Below, piece after piece: positions 1 to 6,850 of a DNA stretch of 47,502 nucleotides. The DNA lies in contig JAVEYA010000006.1 of the NCBI GenBank assembly GCA_034003745.1, positions 1 to 47,502 on the forward strand, given 5' to 3'. Each line of letters opens with the position of its first letter. Within the stretch, counting starts at the first letter, position 1. This DNA comes from JAVEYA01 sp034003745 (GTDB lineage Bacteria; Bacillota; Peptococcia; DRI-13; PHAD01). The notes under the pieces were generated by a model. That model saw only the letters and a program-made list of their open reading frames with translations. It was not told where the DNA came from and ran no database searches. Made by a program: the position numbers and the translations under genes.

Positions 1-1201
1 AACTTACAAGATAATGGACCGCAAGCAATTGTATCGTCACAAGAATAGGATTAAGGTATACAATAGGAATAAGTTGAGCTACATCCAAAATAACCACTGA
101 ATTAACAATGTTGTGGAGTTTACGACAGCGGCTTGATTTTGCTGCAAATAATGATTCATAAAACTGTACTGATGTAGTAACAACTATTGGGGCATCCCAA
201 TTCTCGGAGGCTAACCGTGACTTTACCGAGGACTCATCCTCGTCTATACTGGAATGATGTTCAATAACCTGATCATCCCCAAGCGCACTACGTATCACAT
301 TAGCATTCTGTTCAATAATGCTGGTATATGGTATTACATAAATAATCCGCTCTAAGTTATGTTTTTTGGCATGTTCAAGAGCAAACGCAAGACTGGAAAG
401 CGTCTTACCCCCACCTGTCGGTACCGTAAGAGAAAAAATCCCCATATCTTCTTTTCCCATTTGAACGCATTTTTCTTTGATATTCCTTCTAATTCTATTA
501 ACCGGCGTGTCTGCTGATGTCTTTTCTAAATTATTGATAAATGCATTAAATCTTTGAAGCATCTCTTCTACTGTGCAACAACAACTTCTCATGCTTGCTT
601 GATCCAAATTCATATAGTGTTCCGTATCTAAAAAATCAGCATCTACCAAGCAGGAATATAACATTCTTATCCATAATGACAAATCTATTCCACTGCTAAA
701 TCTTCTTGGTAAACTAGGAGGAGTCGCAGATAAAATTCTATTTTTTATAGATGGATCAATTTTATTAATATCTTTTACCTGCTTTAATTGAAACTGCAGC
801 GAAGACTGTCCTGCTCCCTCTGCGTTTGAATAATCAGGCAGTCCCGCATGGTGCCCGGCAATACTATATGCCAAAACCCTTCCAATGCTTTTTCCAAAGA
901 CTTCTTCCACTAATTTGGCGCCATGAATGGCATGAGGAATTTTTCCATACTTGCCTTCCAGATGTGCTTCTTCATCAAAAAAACCACTCTTTTGCCGTAA
1001 ATAATTTTGCCATTCCAATCTCCCTTTTCCCGCGTCGTGAGCTATACCGGCTGCCCTTCCCCATTCTCCGGAGTCAAACTTGGCTGCAAAGGCCTCAGCT
1101 AATTTTGCGGTACCTTCCAAATGTTCTGATAAGAAGTGGGGAACCGCCCAAGCCTCATCATCATTTTTTCTTACATGTGCTATAAAATCTTTTTCCTCCA
1201 T
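1..1201 (-). CDS. cas3: CRISPR-associated nuclease-helicase Cas3, N-terminal part (runs off the left edge)
   Basis: The reading frame opens at ATG 1201, just after a GAGGGGATAAAGG ribosome site, and stays open for about 400 codons to the left edge. The N-terminus is an HD nuclease: IAHDAGKGRLEW carries the HD pair and SIAGHHAGLPD is a second metal site. The helicase follows, with Walker A TVPTGGGKTLSSL and the downstream YVIPYTSIIEQN motif. Cas3 unwinds and degrades target DNA recruited by Cascade in type I CRISPR immunity. The HD-helicase order and the AGHHAGLPD stretch resemble subtype I-C, which is an inference because the other cas genes lie outside the window. Oddly, the expected DEAQ box reads DVAQ (codon at 80-82). 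The gene lies 63 bp downstream of the WYL regulator on the same strand, so the two are probably co-transcribed. Confidence 0.9.
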   Translation of the reverse strand, partial: MEEKDFIAHVRKNDDEAWAVPHFLSEHLEGTAKLAEAFAAKFDSGEWGRAAGIAHDAGKGRLEWQNYLRQKSGFFDEEAHLEGKYGKIPHAIHGAKLVEEVFGKSIGRVLAYSIAGHHAGLPDYSNAEGAGQSSLQFQLKQVKDINKIDPSIKNRILSATPPSLPRRFSSGIDLSLWIRMLYSCLVDADFLDTEHYMNLDQASMRSCCCTVEEMLQRFNAFINNLEKTSADTPVNRIRRNIKEKCVQMGKEDMGIFSLTVPTGGGKTLSSLAFALEHAKKHNLERIIYVIPYTSIIEQNANVIRSALGDDQVIEHHSSIDEDESSVKSRLASENWDAPIVVTTSVQFYESLFAAKSSRCRKLHNIVNSVVILDVAQLIPIVYLNPILVTIQLLAVHYLVS

Positions 1202-1264
1202 CCTTTATCCCCTCACATATGTATCATCGCATATAGTTTAATCTTATCACCTACTCTGGACATC

Positions 1265-2254
1265 CTATGGCAAGATATAATTCTTTCTCATATTATCTAT
1301 TTGTTTAACCACTTCATTTCTTAAATTTACCGGCTCTACTACTTTTACTTCAGCTCCAAAGCTTAGAACCCATTTGATTATTTCTGGAGTCATGGGCGCT
1401 GTTCTCTCAAATACTAGTCCTTCTTCTGTTCTCGATAAGACATCAGCCTTATGGGATTCATATTCTTCAACCAATCTTGCCGCATATCCTGTAAATAGAA
1501 GCCTTACCAAGATTCTATCCTCACCGGACAACTTGTCAAATCTGCTTGCTTTATAATTTTCATAAAAGTTGTTCGGCTTTTTAAATCTCTCATCAGTAAG
1601 ATTCAAAGACTGTATTCTGGAAACCCGAAAATCCCTTGTTTTATTTCTCAAACGGCAATGACCGACTACATGCCAGCAGCCCTCGTAAATCTCCAATAAA
1701 TAAGGCTCAAAGACACGGTCGGTCATTTCATCATTATTAAAAGCATAATATTTAAGTTCAACACAAGTACAAGTTTCTATTGCCTTTTGCAAGATATCAA
1801 TGAATTCAGCATTAAGCTCATTTTCTAAATTTATATCCGTAACATTCACTTTTAGTATGTTTTTTAAGGTTTCAAGATAAGTTTTATCAACCTTAGGCAC
1901 GGAATTAATTATTTTCTCAAGGATATTAGCCCCTGTCGAGGCAATATTTAAGCCTTTATATGAGTTAAGCAATTCTCTGGTGAAATACAGAGATATTAAC
2001 TCGGTGATGGAGAAAGTTACATTTCGGATTTTATATTTGTTTGCTAAATAAACTGTTTTCCCGTTCCCTGTATCTTCATAAATAAAGAAATTTGACGTAA
2101 TGCAGTCTATATCTCGTTCAACTGTTTTTTTGCTGACATCTATACCCACCCGTTTAAGGCTTTGAATTATTTCTTCAAGGCTCAAACCTCGCAGGTTTTC
2201 TGACAACAACAATAATATAAATAACTGCCGTTCAACTTGGGAAACATCTGACAT
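1265..2254 (-). CDS. WYL-domain transcriptional regulator upstream of cas3
   Basis: This 329-residue protein has an N-terminal helix-turn-helix of the DeoR-like type (about residues 8-60, including SKKTVERDI). A WYL domain follows at about residues 165-240, with VELKYYAFNN, VFEPYLLEIYEGCWHVVGHC and a DFRVSRIQSL strand. A WCX-like C-terminal extension completes it. Members of this family bind nucleic-acid or nucleotide ligands and control DNA-linked processes, and they are recurrently found beside CRISPR-Cas operons. Here the gene lies directly upstream of cas3 on the same strand, so control of the cas operon is the natural inference. The start has a good ribosome site (GGGGAG, 8 bases upstream). 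The ligand is unknown. Confidence 0.87.
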   Translation of the reverse strand: MSDVSQVERQLFILLLLSENLRGLSLEEIIQSLKRVGIDVSKKTVERDIDCITSNFFIYEDTGNGKTVYLANKYKIRNVTFSITELISLYFTRELLNSYKGLNIASTGANILEKIINSVPKVDKTYLETLKNILKVNVTDINLENELNAEFIDILQKAIETCTCVELKYYAFNNDEMTDRVFEPYLLEIYEGCWHVVGHCRLRNKTRDFRVSRIQSLNLTDERFKKPNNFYENYKASRFDKLSGEDRILVRLLFTGYAARLVEEYESHKADVLSRTEEGLVFERTAPMTPEIIKWVLSFGAEVKVVEPVNLRNEVVKQIDNMRKNYILP

Positions 2255-2294
2255 TCAAATTTCTCCCCTCGTTAAACCTCTTTATTTTTCTGAA

Positions 2295-2323
2295 TAAATA
2301 CATATTCTCCTATATTTTCACAA
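2295..2323 (-). promoter_or_regulatory. Putative promoter of the WYL regulator-cas3 operon
   Basis: Reading the minus strand, TTGTGA (2323-2318) is followed after 17 bases by TATTTA (2300-2295). This lies about 45 bp upstream of the regulator start. It is a moderate match to the vegetative consensus. Confidence 0.4.
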
Positions 2324-2340
2324 TTCCTCCTATTGCCTTC

Positions 2341-2375
2341 CAAAAATAATACCTCAGAAATGATATCTTCTGAGG
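2341..2375 (-). terminator. Hairpin with 8-bp perfect stem upstream of the WYL gene
   Basis: CCTCAGAA (2352-2359) pairs perfectly with TTCTGAGG (2368-2375). On the minus strand the stem is followed by TATTATTTTT, so it could be a second terminator after the oxidoreductase gene. Because it lies roughly 30 bp upstream of the putative cas promoter, an operator role is also possible. Confidence 0.4.
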
Positions 2376-2421
2376 CGATATATATTAAATTAAAACAAAC
2401 ATAATCATACATGGACTCCTC

Positions 2422-2463
2422 ATTTTAAAACAAGCGCCGCAGTTTGTACAAAACTGTGGCACG
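2422..2463 (-). terminator. Rho-independent terminator of the iron-sulfur/flavin oxidoreductase gene
   Basis: On the minus strand the stop codon is followed within about 15 bases by a 12-bp stem (GCCACAGTTT with AAACTGCGGC at its core, one mismatch and one wobble). A TTGTTTT tract comes after it. Confidence 0.7.
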
Positions 2464-2475
2464 CATTCTCTTACC

Positions 2476-3936
2476 CTATGCACTTTCCACAAAGATATTT
2501 GCTTCATGGACATTGCACTGTTTCAATACTTTCATCGCCGGTCCGATCATTGGTTTGGGTCCGCACATATAAACCTTGTAGCCATCGAGTTCCAATTCCT
2601 GAATAACATTGGTGACATAGCCTTTCTTCCCTTCCCAGGAACTGTCTGAAGCAACCACCTTGATATACTCAAACTTGGCGTATTGATATTCCAGCTTCTT
2701 AAAATGTTCATCATAAATGAATTCATTTTGTTTGTTTACGCCATAGATCAGCTTGATTTCTTCAACATTATTCCCGGTTTCCAGCAATTCTTCCACAATC
2801 GGCCTAAACGGAGTGATTCCAATACCGCCCGCTACCAGCAGCACCTTCTGCACCGACTTGTCGACCACCAATTCTTTCCCCAGCGGCCCTTCCAATTCCA
2901 CCTTATCTCCTGCTTTAAAGGTATTTATAAGCTCGGTCCCTAAGCCGTCTTTCATATTTTTCACCGTTACACTTAAGCTCTTCTGGTCCCTATCATACGA
3001 TGAAATGGAATAGGCCCTGCTCATCGGGGGAGTATCCAATACCTTAACCAGTATGAACTGGCCGGGCTTATAATCAACCTTATTGGGCTCAACAAAAACA
3101 AAAGTGTATTCCGTCACATCCTCTTTGAGTTTGACGGCCTTACTGATTACAGCGCTTATCTTTTGCCTGTTTTCATAGCCTTCCTTGTCGGTTTCAGCCA
3201 TGATAACCTGGGCTTCCTTTGCCGTGTTCAGCGAGAGGATCCCGGCCGGACAATTGACCATGCAGGTGGAACAGCGGATGCACTTCTCATCGGCGAACTG
3301 ATTGTTCTCGTTAAAGCCCTGATAGGGATACAGCTGCATCGGGCAGACCCGGGAGCATTTGGCGCAGTTGTGGCACTTTTCTTTTGCGGATATGACGATT
3401 GTTTTATCGGTATGCCGGGTTACGCCCAAAAGCTTCCCCAGTTTATAAGAAAGGGTCTGGATTGTGCCCATCGGACAAAACTGGCACCACGCTCTGGGAG
3501 AAATAAAAATGCTTAAAAAGCCGCCGACAATCAATACCATCAAGTAAGTAGTCACAAAAACAAAGCCCAGTTTGTCAAGAAACATATCCGTACCAAAGGT
3601 AGGGTAGACCTTAAGGAATTTGTTGGTCATGCTGTAGCCGAACCAGGCAAAGACCAGGGCCCTGAAAATCTTGGATTTTAAAAATACCGGTATCCTTTTA
3701 TTCGAGCTTAGAGGCAGCGCTAGAAAATCATACAGACTGCCGTGCGGGCAGAAGTTTCCGCACCACAGTCTTCCTCTGAAAAAAGACAAGATCGTCAAGG
3801 CCAGGATGATGGGCAGCACCAACAGTCCCAGTTTGGGGAACCATAAACCGCCAATCGCCACCAAAAGGGTGATAACCCAAGCCCTCCTTCTGATCAGAGT
3901 AAAAGTCCTGTTGGTTTTAATGTTGAATGTCGCCAA
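2476..3936 (-). CDS. Membrane 4Fe-4S protein fused to a ferredoxin-NADP reductase-like FAD/NAD module
   Basis: The 486-residue protein has three parts. Residues ~1-165 contain four or five hydrophobic segments and two NapH/NosR-type cysteine motifs, CGNFCPHGS and CQFCPMGT. Residues ~185-235 form a two-cluster ferredoxin domain (CHNCAKCSRVCP and CIRCSTCMVNCP). Residues ~255-486 form an FNR-like module with the FAD signature RAYSIS, the NAD-binding LVAGGIGITPFRPI and the terminal YMCGPKP. The layout suggests electron transfer between a pyridine nucleotide and a membrane or periplasmic partner through iron-sulfur clusters. The partner and direction are unknown. The start is TTG at 3936, preceded by GGAGGA at 7-base spacing; no in-frame ATG fits as well. 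The gene stands alone between its own promoter and terminator. Confidence 0.85.
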   Translation of the reverse strand: MATFNIKTNRTFTLIRRRAWVITLLVAIGGLWFPKLGLLVLPIILALTILSFFRGRLWCGNFCPHGSLYDFLALPLSSNKRIPVFLKSKIFRALVFAWFGYSMTNKFLKVYPTFGTDMFLDKLGFVFVTTYLMVLIVGGFLSIFISPRAWCQFCPMGTIQTLSYKLGKLLGVTRHTDKTIVISAKEKCHNCAKCSRVCPMQLYPYQGFNENNQFADEKCIRCSTCMVNCPAGILSLNTAKEAQVIMAETDKEGYENRQKISAVISKAVKLKEDVTEYTFVFVEPNKVDYKPGQFILVKVLDTPPMSRAYSISSYDRDQKSLSVTVKNMKDGLGTELINTFKAGDKVELEGPLGKELVVDKSVQKVLLVAGGIGITPFRPIVEELLETGNNVEEIKLIYGVNKQNEFIYDEHFKKLEYQYAKFEYIKVVASDSSWEGKKGYVTNVIQELELDGYKVYMCGPKPMIGPAMKVLKQCNVHEANIFVESA

Positions 3937-3988
3937 AATTCTTTCCTCCTATTGTCGCAATTTCTATTTCGCTTGGTATTCGTATATT

Positions 3989-4017
3989 ATAATATTTTAA
4001 TATTCTAATTGTGTCAA
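3989..4017 (-). promoter_or_regulatory. Promoter of the iron-sulfur/flavin oxidoreductase gene
   Basis: Minus strand TTGACA (4017-4012), 17-base spacer, TATTAT (3994-3989), about 50 bp upstream of the TTG start. The -35 is a perfect consensus match. Confidence 0.65.
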
Positions 4018-4040
4018 TATTTTATTTTCCTGTTTTGCAT

Positions 4041-4078
4041 AAAATGCCGCGGTTCCAGTGATGGAACCGCGGCATTTT
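4041..4078 (-). terminator. Strong hairpin terminator of the phenylacetate-CoA ligase gene
   Basis: A 17-bp perfect stem (4041-4057 with 4062-4078) closes a 4-base loop. The A/T ends of the stem give U-runs on both strands. It lies just downstream of paaK and upstream of the promoter of the next minus-strand gene. Confidence 0.85.
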
Positions 4079-4110
4079 CAATCTCACCCGGCACTCTATT
4101 CCTTTGAAAC

Positions 4111-5412
4111 TTACCTTAAATCCACGACCCGCTTCGATTTACCCGTCGTCCGCTCGATAGAACCGGGGGCGACCAGCGTGATCTTGGCCTCCAGGCCGAG
4201 CACCTTGTGCAGGCCTTTTTTGATCGTATCTTCTATCTTAATCATATTGCGGTAATTGTCGCTGAACCACTCCGGCCTGATTTCCACCCGGATATCCAAC
4301 TGGTCGAGGTAGTTTTCACGGGTCACGTAAATCTGATAATGGGGCGTGACGCCCTCGATATTGCAGAGGACGGCTTCCACCTGGGACGGGAAGACATTGA
4401 CGCCCTTGATAATTAGCATATCATCGGTGCGGCCCTTGGTTTTGCTCATGCGCACCGTAGTGCGGCCGCATTGGCACGGGTCCGGATTCAGCGTGGTAAT
4501 ATCCCGGGTACGGTAGCGGATGATCGGGATGCCTTCCTTGGTCAGCGTAGTCAGCACCAATTCCCCTTCTTCCCCGTAAGGGAGCTGCTCGCCGGTCTCC
4601 GGGTCAATCACTTCCACATAAACATGATCCTCATTGATGTGCATCCCCGGTCCGGCGCCGCATTCCCCGGCTACGCCCGGCCCCATGATTTCGGTCAGGC
4701 CGTAATTATCCGTCGCGTGAATCGGCCATAACTCCTCGATTTCGCGTTTCATGTTTGCCGTAGTGGCCTCGCCGCCGAACAGTCCCACCCGTACAGAGAG
4801 AGACTTCAGATCGATCCCCTTGTTCTTGGCCACTTCCGCCATGTACAGCGCGTAACTCGGCGTGGACACCAGCGCGGTGGTGCCGAAATCCTGCATCAGC
4901 ATCAGCTGCTTTTCCGTATTACCGGTGGAGGCAGGCACTACCGTAGCGCCGACCCTTTCCATGCCGTAATGCAGACCGAAGCCGCCGGTAAAAAAGCCGT
5001 AGCCGAAACAGATCTGCGTAACATCGTCCGCTGTTACGCCGGCCATGGTGATAACGCGGGCGACCATATCCGTCCAGACTTCCATGTCATGCCGGGTATA
5101 ACCTACGACAATGGGCTTCCCGGTCGTGCCGGACGAAGCGTGAATGCGCACGACGTCTTTTAAAGGAGACGCAAACAAGCCGTACGGATAATTATCCCGT
5201 AAGGCAGTCTTGGTCGTAAAAGGAAGTCTGACTATGTCTTCGAGGGATTTGATATCTTCCGGCTTCACCCCGGCCTCGTCAAAGGCCTGCCGGTAGTAGG
5301 GCACATTGCGGTAGACCCGATCCACCGTCCATTGCAGCCGCTGCAACTGCACAGCCTGCAACTCTTTTCTCTTTAAACACTCGCCGTCTTTGTCCCAAAT
5401 CAGCGTTTTCAT
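4111..5412 (-). CDS. paaK: Phenylacetate-CoA ligase
   Basis: This 433-residue enzyme belongs to the ANL adenylating family and activates phenylacetate or a related aryl acid to its CoA thioester with ATP. It shows the AMP-binding loop ASSGTTGKP, the DNYGLTEIMGPG adenine/acid region, and the C-terminal KGRTDDMLIIKGVNVFPSQ hinge typical of PaaK. The frame is open to an ATG at 5427, but the family begins MKTLIWDKD, so the ATG at 5412 is preferred, with AGGATGG about 11 bases upstream. The gene is monocistronic. No indolepyruvate oxidoreductase or phenylacetate degradation genes are nearby, so the physiological acid is uncertain. In anaerobes this family often works with amino-acid-derived aryl acids. 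Confidence 0.92.
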   Translation of the reverse strand: MKTLIWDKDGECLKRKELQAVQLQRLQWTVDRVYRNVPYYRQAFDEAGVKPEDIKSLEDIVRLPFTTKTALRDNYPYGLFASPLKDVVRIHASSGTTGKPIVVGYTRHDMEVWTDMVARVITMAGVTADDVTQICFGYGFFTGGFGLHYGMERVGATVVPASTGNTEKQLMLMQDFGTTALVSTPSYALYMAEVAKNKGIDLKSLSVRVGLFGGEATTANMKREIEELWPIHATDNYGLTEIMGPGVAGECGAGPGMHINEDHVYVEVIDPETGEQLPYGEEGELVLTTLTKEGIPIIRYRTRDITTLNPDPCQCGRTTVRMSKTKGRTDDMLIIKGVNVFPSQVEAVLCNIEGVTPHYQIYVTRENYLDQLDIRVEIRPEWFSDNYRNMIKIEDTIKKGLHKVLGLEAKITLVAPGSIERTTGKSKRVVDLR

Positions 5413-5470
5413 CCCTAATCCTACCATCCTTCCGTTCTTCTCTGTTCTGCTTTATTCCAATGCTCTTAAG

Positions 5471-5479
5471 ATTATAACA
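5471..5479 (-). promoter_or_regulatory. Extended -10 element upstream of paaK
   Basis: The minus strand reads TGTTATAAT, a perfect -10 with the TGn extension, about 60 bp upstream of the paaK start. No clear -35 is seen, as is common for extended -10 promoters. Confidence 0.5.
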
Positions 5480-5507
5480 TATTTTGTGAACCAGAGAATA
5501 CACGTAT

Positions 5508-5536
5508 TTGATTGCCATTTTTTCGACGCATATAGT
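5508..5536 (+). promoter_or_regulatory. Promoter of the small membrane protein gene
   Basis: TTGATT (5508-5513), 17-base spacer, TATAGT (5531-5536), about 35 bp upstream of the ATG at 5573. It is divergent from the paaK promoter. Confidence 0.55.
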
Positions 5537-5572
5537 AAAATATAGACATAAAGTTACGGAACAGGTGCGAAA

Positions 5573-6058
5573 ATGCGTAAAAAAAGAGCCGTCTTTTTTG
5601 AATGTCTGCTGGCCCTGACCATGTGCTGGGCGATCCCCTATTTTTTAAATAAATCCGATCCGGAATCAGTTCTCTTGATGACCGGCTGCCTAATCTACAT
5701 TTGCACACCTGTCTTAATGCCGGTGGGCTTAGCCACGCTCAAGACCGACAGCCCTATCCAGGGCGGCGTCAATCTCATCCTGATGCTCTTGCCGCTGATC
5801 GCCTCCCTCTCTCATCCCTGGTTCTCCCTGATCAACTTTCATCTGCTCACCACGGAACTCCGCTTTATTTCCGACGCGCAGCCGCTACAAAAAAACGTCG
5901 GCGTTTATAGCTTCATATTCTTTTTGGCCGGTTTCACCTTTGTCCATTTGAATCGCGGGCATCTTTCCCCCTGGAAGGGCGCCATTCTCACTTCATTCCT
6001 GCTGACGCTGGTTTACGCCGCTTCCTTCTACTTTCTCTATCTTCAGCCTGTGCTCTAG
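5573..6058 (+). CDS. Small polytopic membrane protein of unknown function
   Basis: This 161-residue protein has about five hydrophobic stretches: near residues 8-25, 33-52, 65-82, 108-124 and 135-158. It has a short basic N-terminus (MRKKR), which suggests a cytoplasmic N-end. I do not recognise a family. A consensus-like promoter sits upstream. The gene is transcribed alone toward pflA, and a palindromic repeat separates the two convergent ends. Nothing nearby fixes its function. Confidence 0.65.
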   Translation: MRKKRAVFFECLLALTMCWAIPYFLNKSDPESVLLMTGCLIYICTPVLMPVGLATLKTDSPIQGGVNLILMLLPLIASLSHPWFSLINFHLLTTELRFISDAQPLQKNVGVYSFIFFLAGFTFVHLNRGHLSPWKGAILTSFLLTLVYAASFYFLYLQPVL

Positions 6059-6070
6059 TCATACAGTTGC

Positions 6071-6149
6071 GTCATTCTGAGGAAGCAAAGCGACCGAAGA
6101 ACCTTTTATTGCAATAGCAAATAAGATTCTTCGCTGCGCTCAGAATGAC
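6071..6149. repeat. REP-like palindromic element overlapping the end of pflA
   Basis: Perfect 10-bp outer arms, GTCATTCTGA (6071-6080) and TCAGAATGAC (6140-6149), enclose imperfect inner arms containing CGAAGAAC and GATTCTTCGCTGCGC. This matches the general form of the CATTCTGAGC...GAAGAATC hairpin elements dispersed in many bacterial genomes. It may also act as a bidirectional terminator between the convergent genes. The stop codon and last residues of pflA are encoded inside it. Confidence 0.7.
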
Positions 6150-6844
6150 AGCAGCTCCTGCAGAAACTTTATCTGTTCTTCACTGGGCGGCTCCGTGCCG
6201 GCCAGTTTGTATTTCAGGCCCATTTGGGCATATTTGTGTTCACCTAAGTCATGATAGGGAATCAGCTCTATTTTTTCCACGCGGGTTAGCGTCTGTATCA
6301 GTTCCTGCAGCGCCAGGATATGTTCCGGCGTATCGGTCAATCCCGGTACTACCACATGCCTGATCCAGACTGCAGCGGAGCTTTGACGCAAAGCCTGCAG
6401 AAACGGACGTATTGCCTCCATGCCCACGCCGGTCACTTCTTGATACCCCGCGTTGGAACAATGTTTCAGATCCAGTATCACCAAATCGGTCAAACTAAGA
6501 ATTTCCCCGTAGTGGCCTATACCCGCGCCCGCTGTATCCAGGGCGGTATGAATCCCCGCTTCCCGGCAAAGCTGCAACATTTCCAGCAAAAATTCCGGCT
6601 GCAATAAAGGCTCGCCGCCGGAAAATGTAACTCCGCCGTCTGAGGCGTCAAAGTAGGGTCTGTATCTGGATATCTCCTTCATCAGTTCAAGCGGCTCCAT
6701 CAGTATTCCGCCCTGACGCTCCCAGGTGTCCGGGTTATGGCAGTAGGAACAGCGCAGATTACAGCCCTGCAGAAACACAACAAAGCGGATACCGGGACCG
6801 TCCATCAGGCCCATGCTTTCCAGTGAGTGGATTCTTCCCCTCAT
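6140..6844 (-). CDS. pflA: Pyruvate formate-lyase activating enzyme
   Basis: This 234-residue radical SAM enzyme uses the CNLRCSYCHNPDTW cluster motif (CxxxCxxC) near residue 30 and the glycine-rich TFSGGEPLLQ motif. It abstracts hydrogen from the conserved glycine of pyruvate formate-lyase, making the active glycyl radical. The gene starts 6 bp after pflB ends, a typical pflB-pflA pair under the pflB promoter and riboswitch. The C-terminus (LLSF) is encoded by the outer arm of the palindromic repeat at 6071-6149, so the native end has probably been replaced by repeat sequence. Length is normal for the family. Confidence 0.95.
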   Translation of the reverse strand: MRGRIHSLESMGLMDGPGIRFVVFLQGCNLRCSYCHNPDTWERQGGILMEPLELMKEISRYRPYFDASDGGVTFSGGEPLLQPEFLLEMLQLCREAGIHTALDTAGAGIGHYGEILSLTDLVILDLKHCSNAGYQEVTGVGMEAIRPFLQALRQSSAAVWIRHVVVPGLTDTPEHILALQELIQTLTRVEKIELIPYHDLGEHKYAQMGLKYKLAGTEPPSEEQIKFLQELLSF

Positions 6845-6850
6845 TTTTTA

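Noticed and set aside
1..2475. CRISPR array beside cas3
   Set aside because: No direct repeat with regular spacing was found; any array would lie beyond the left edge.
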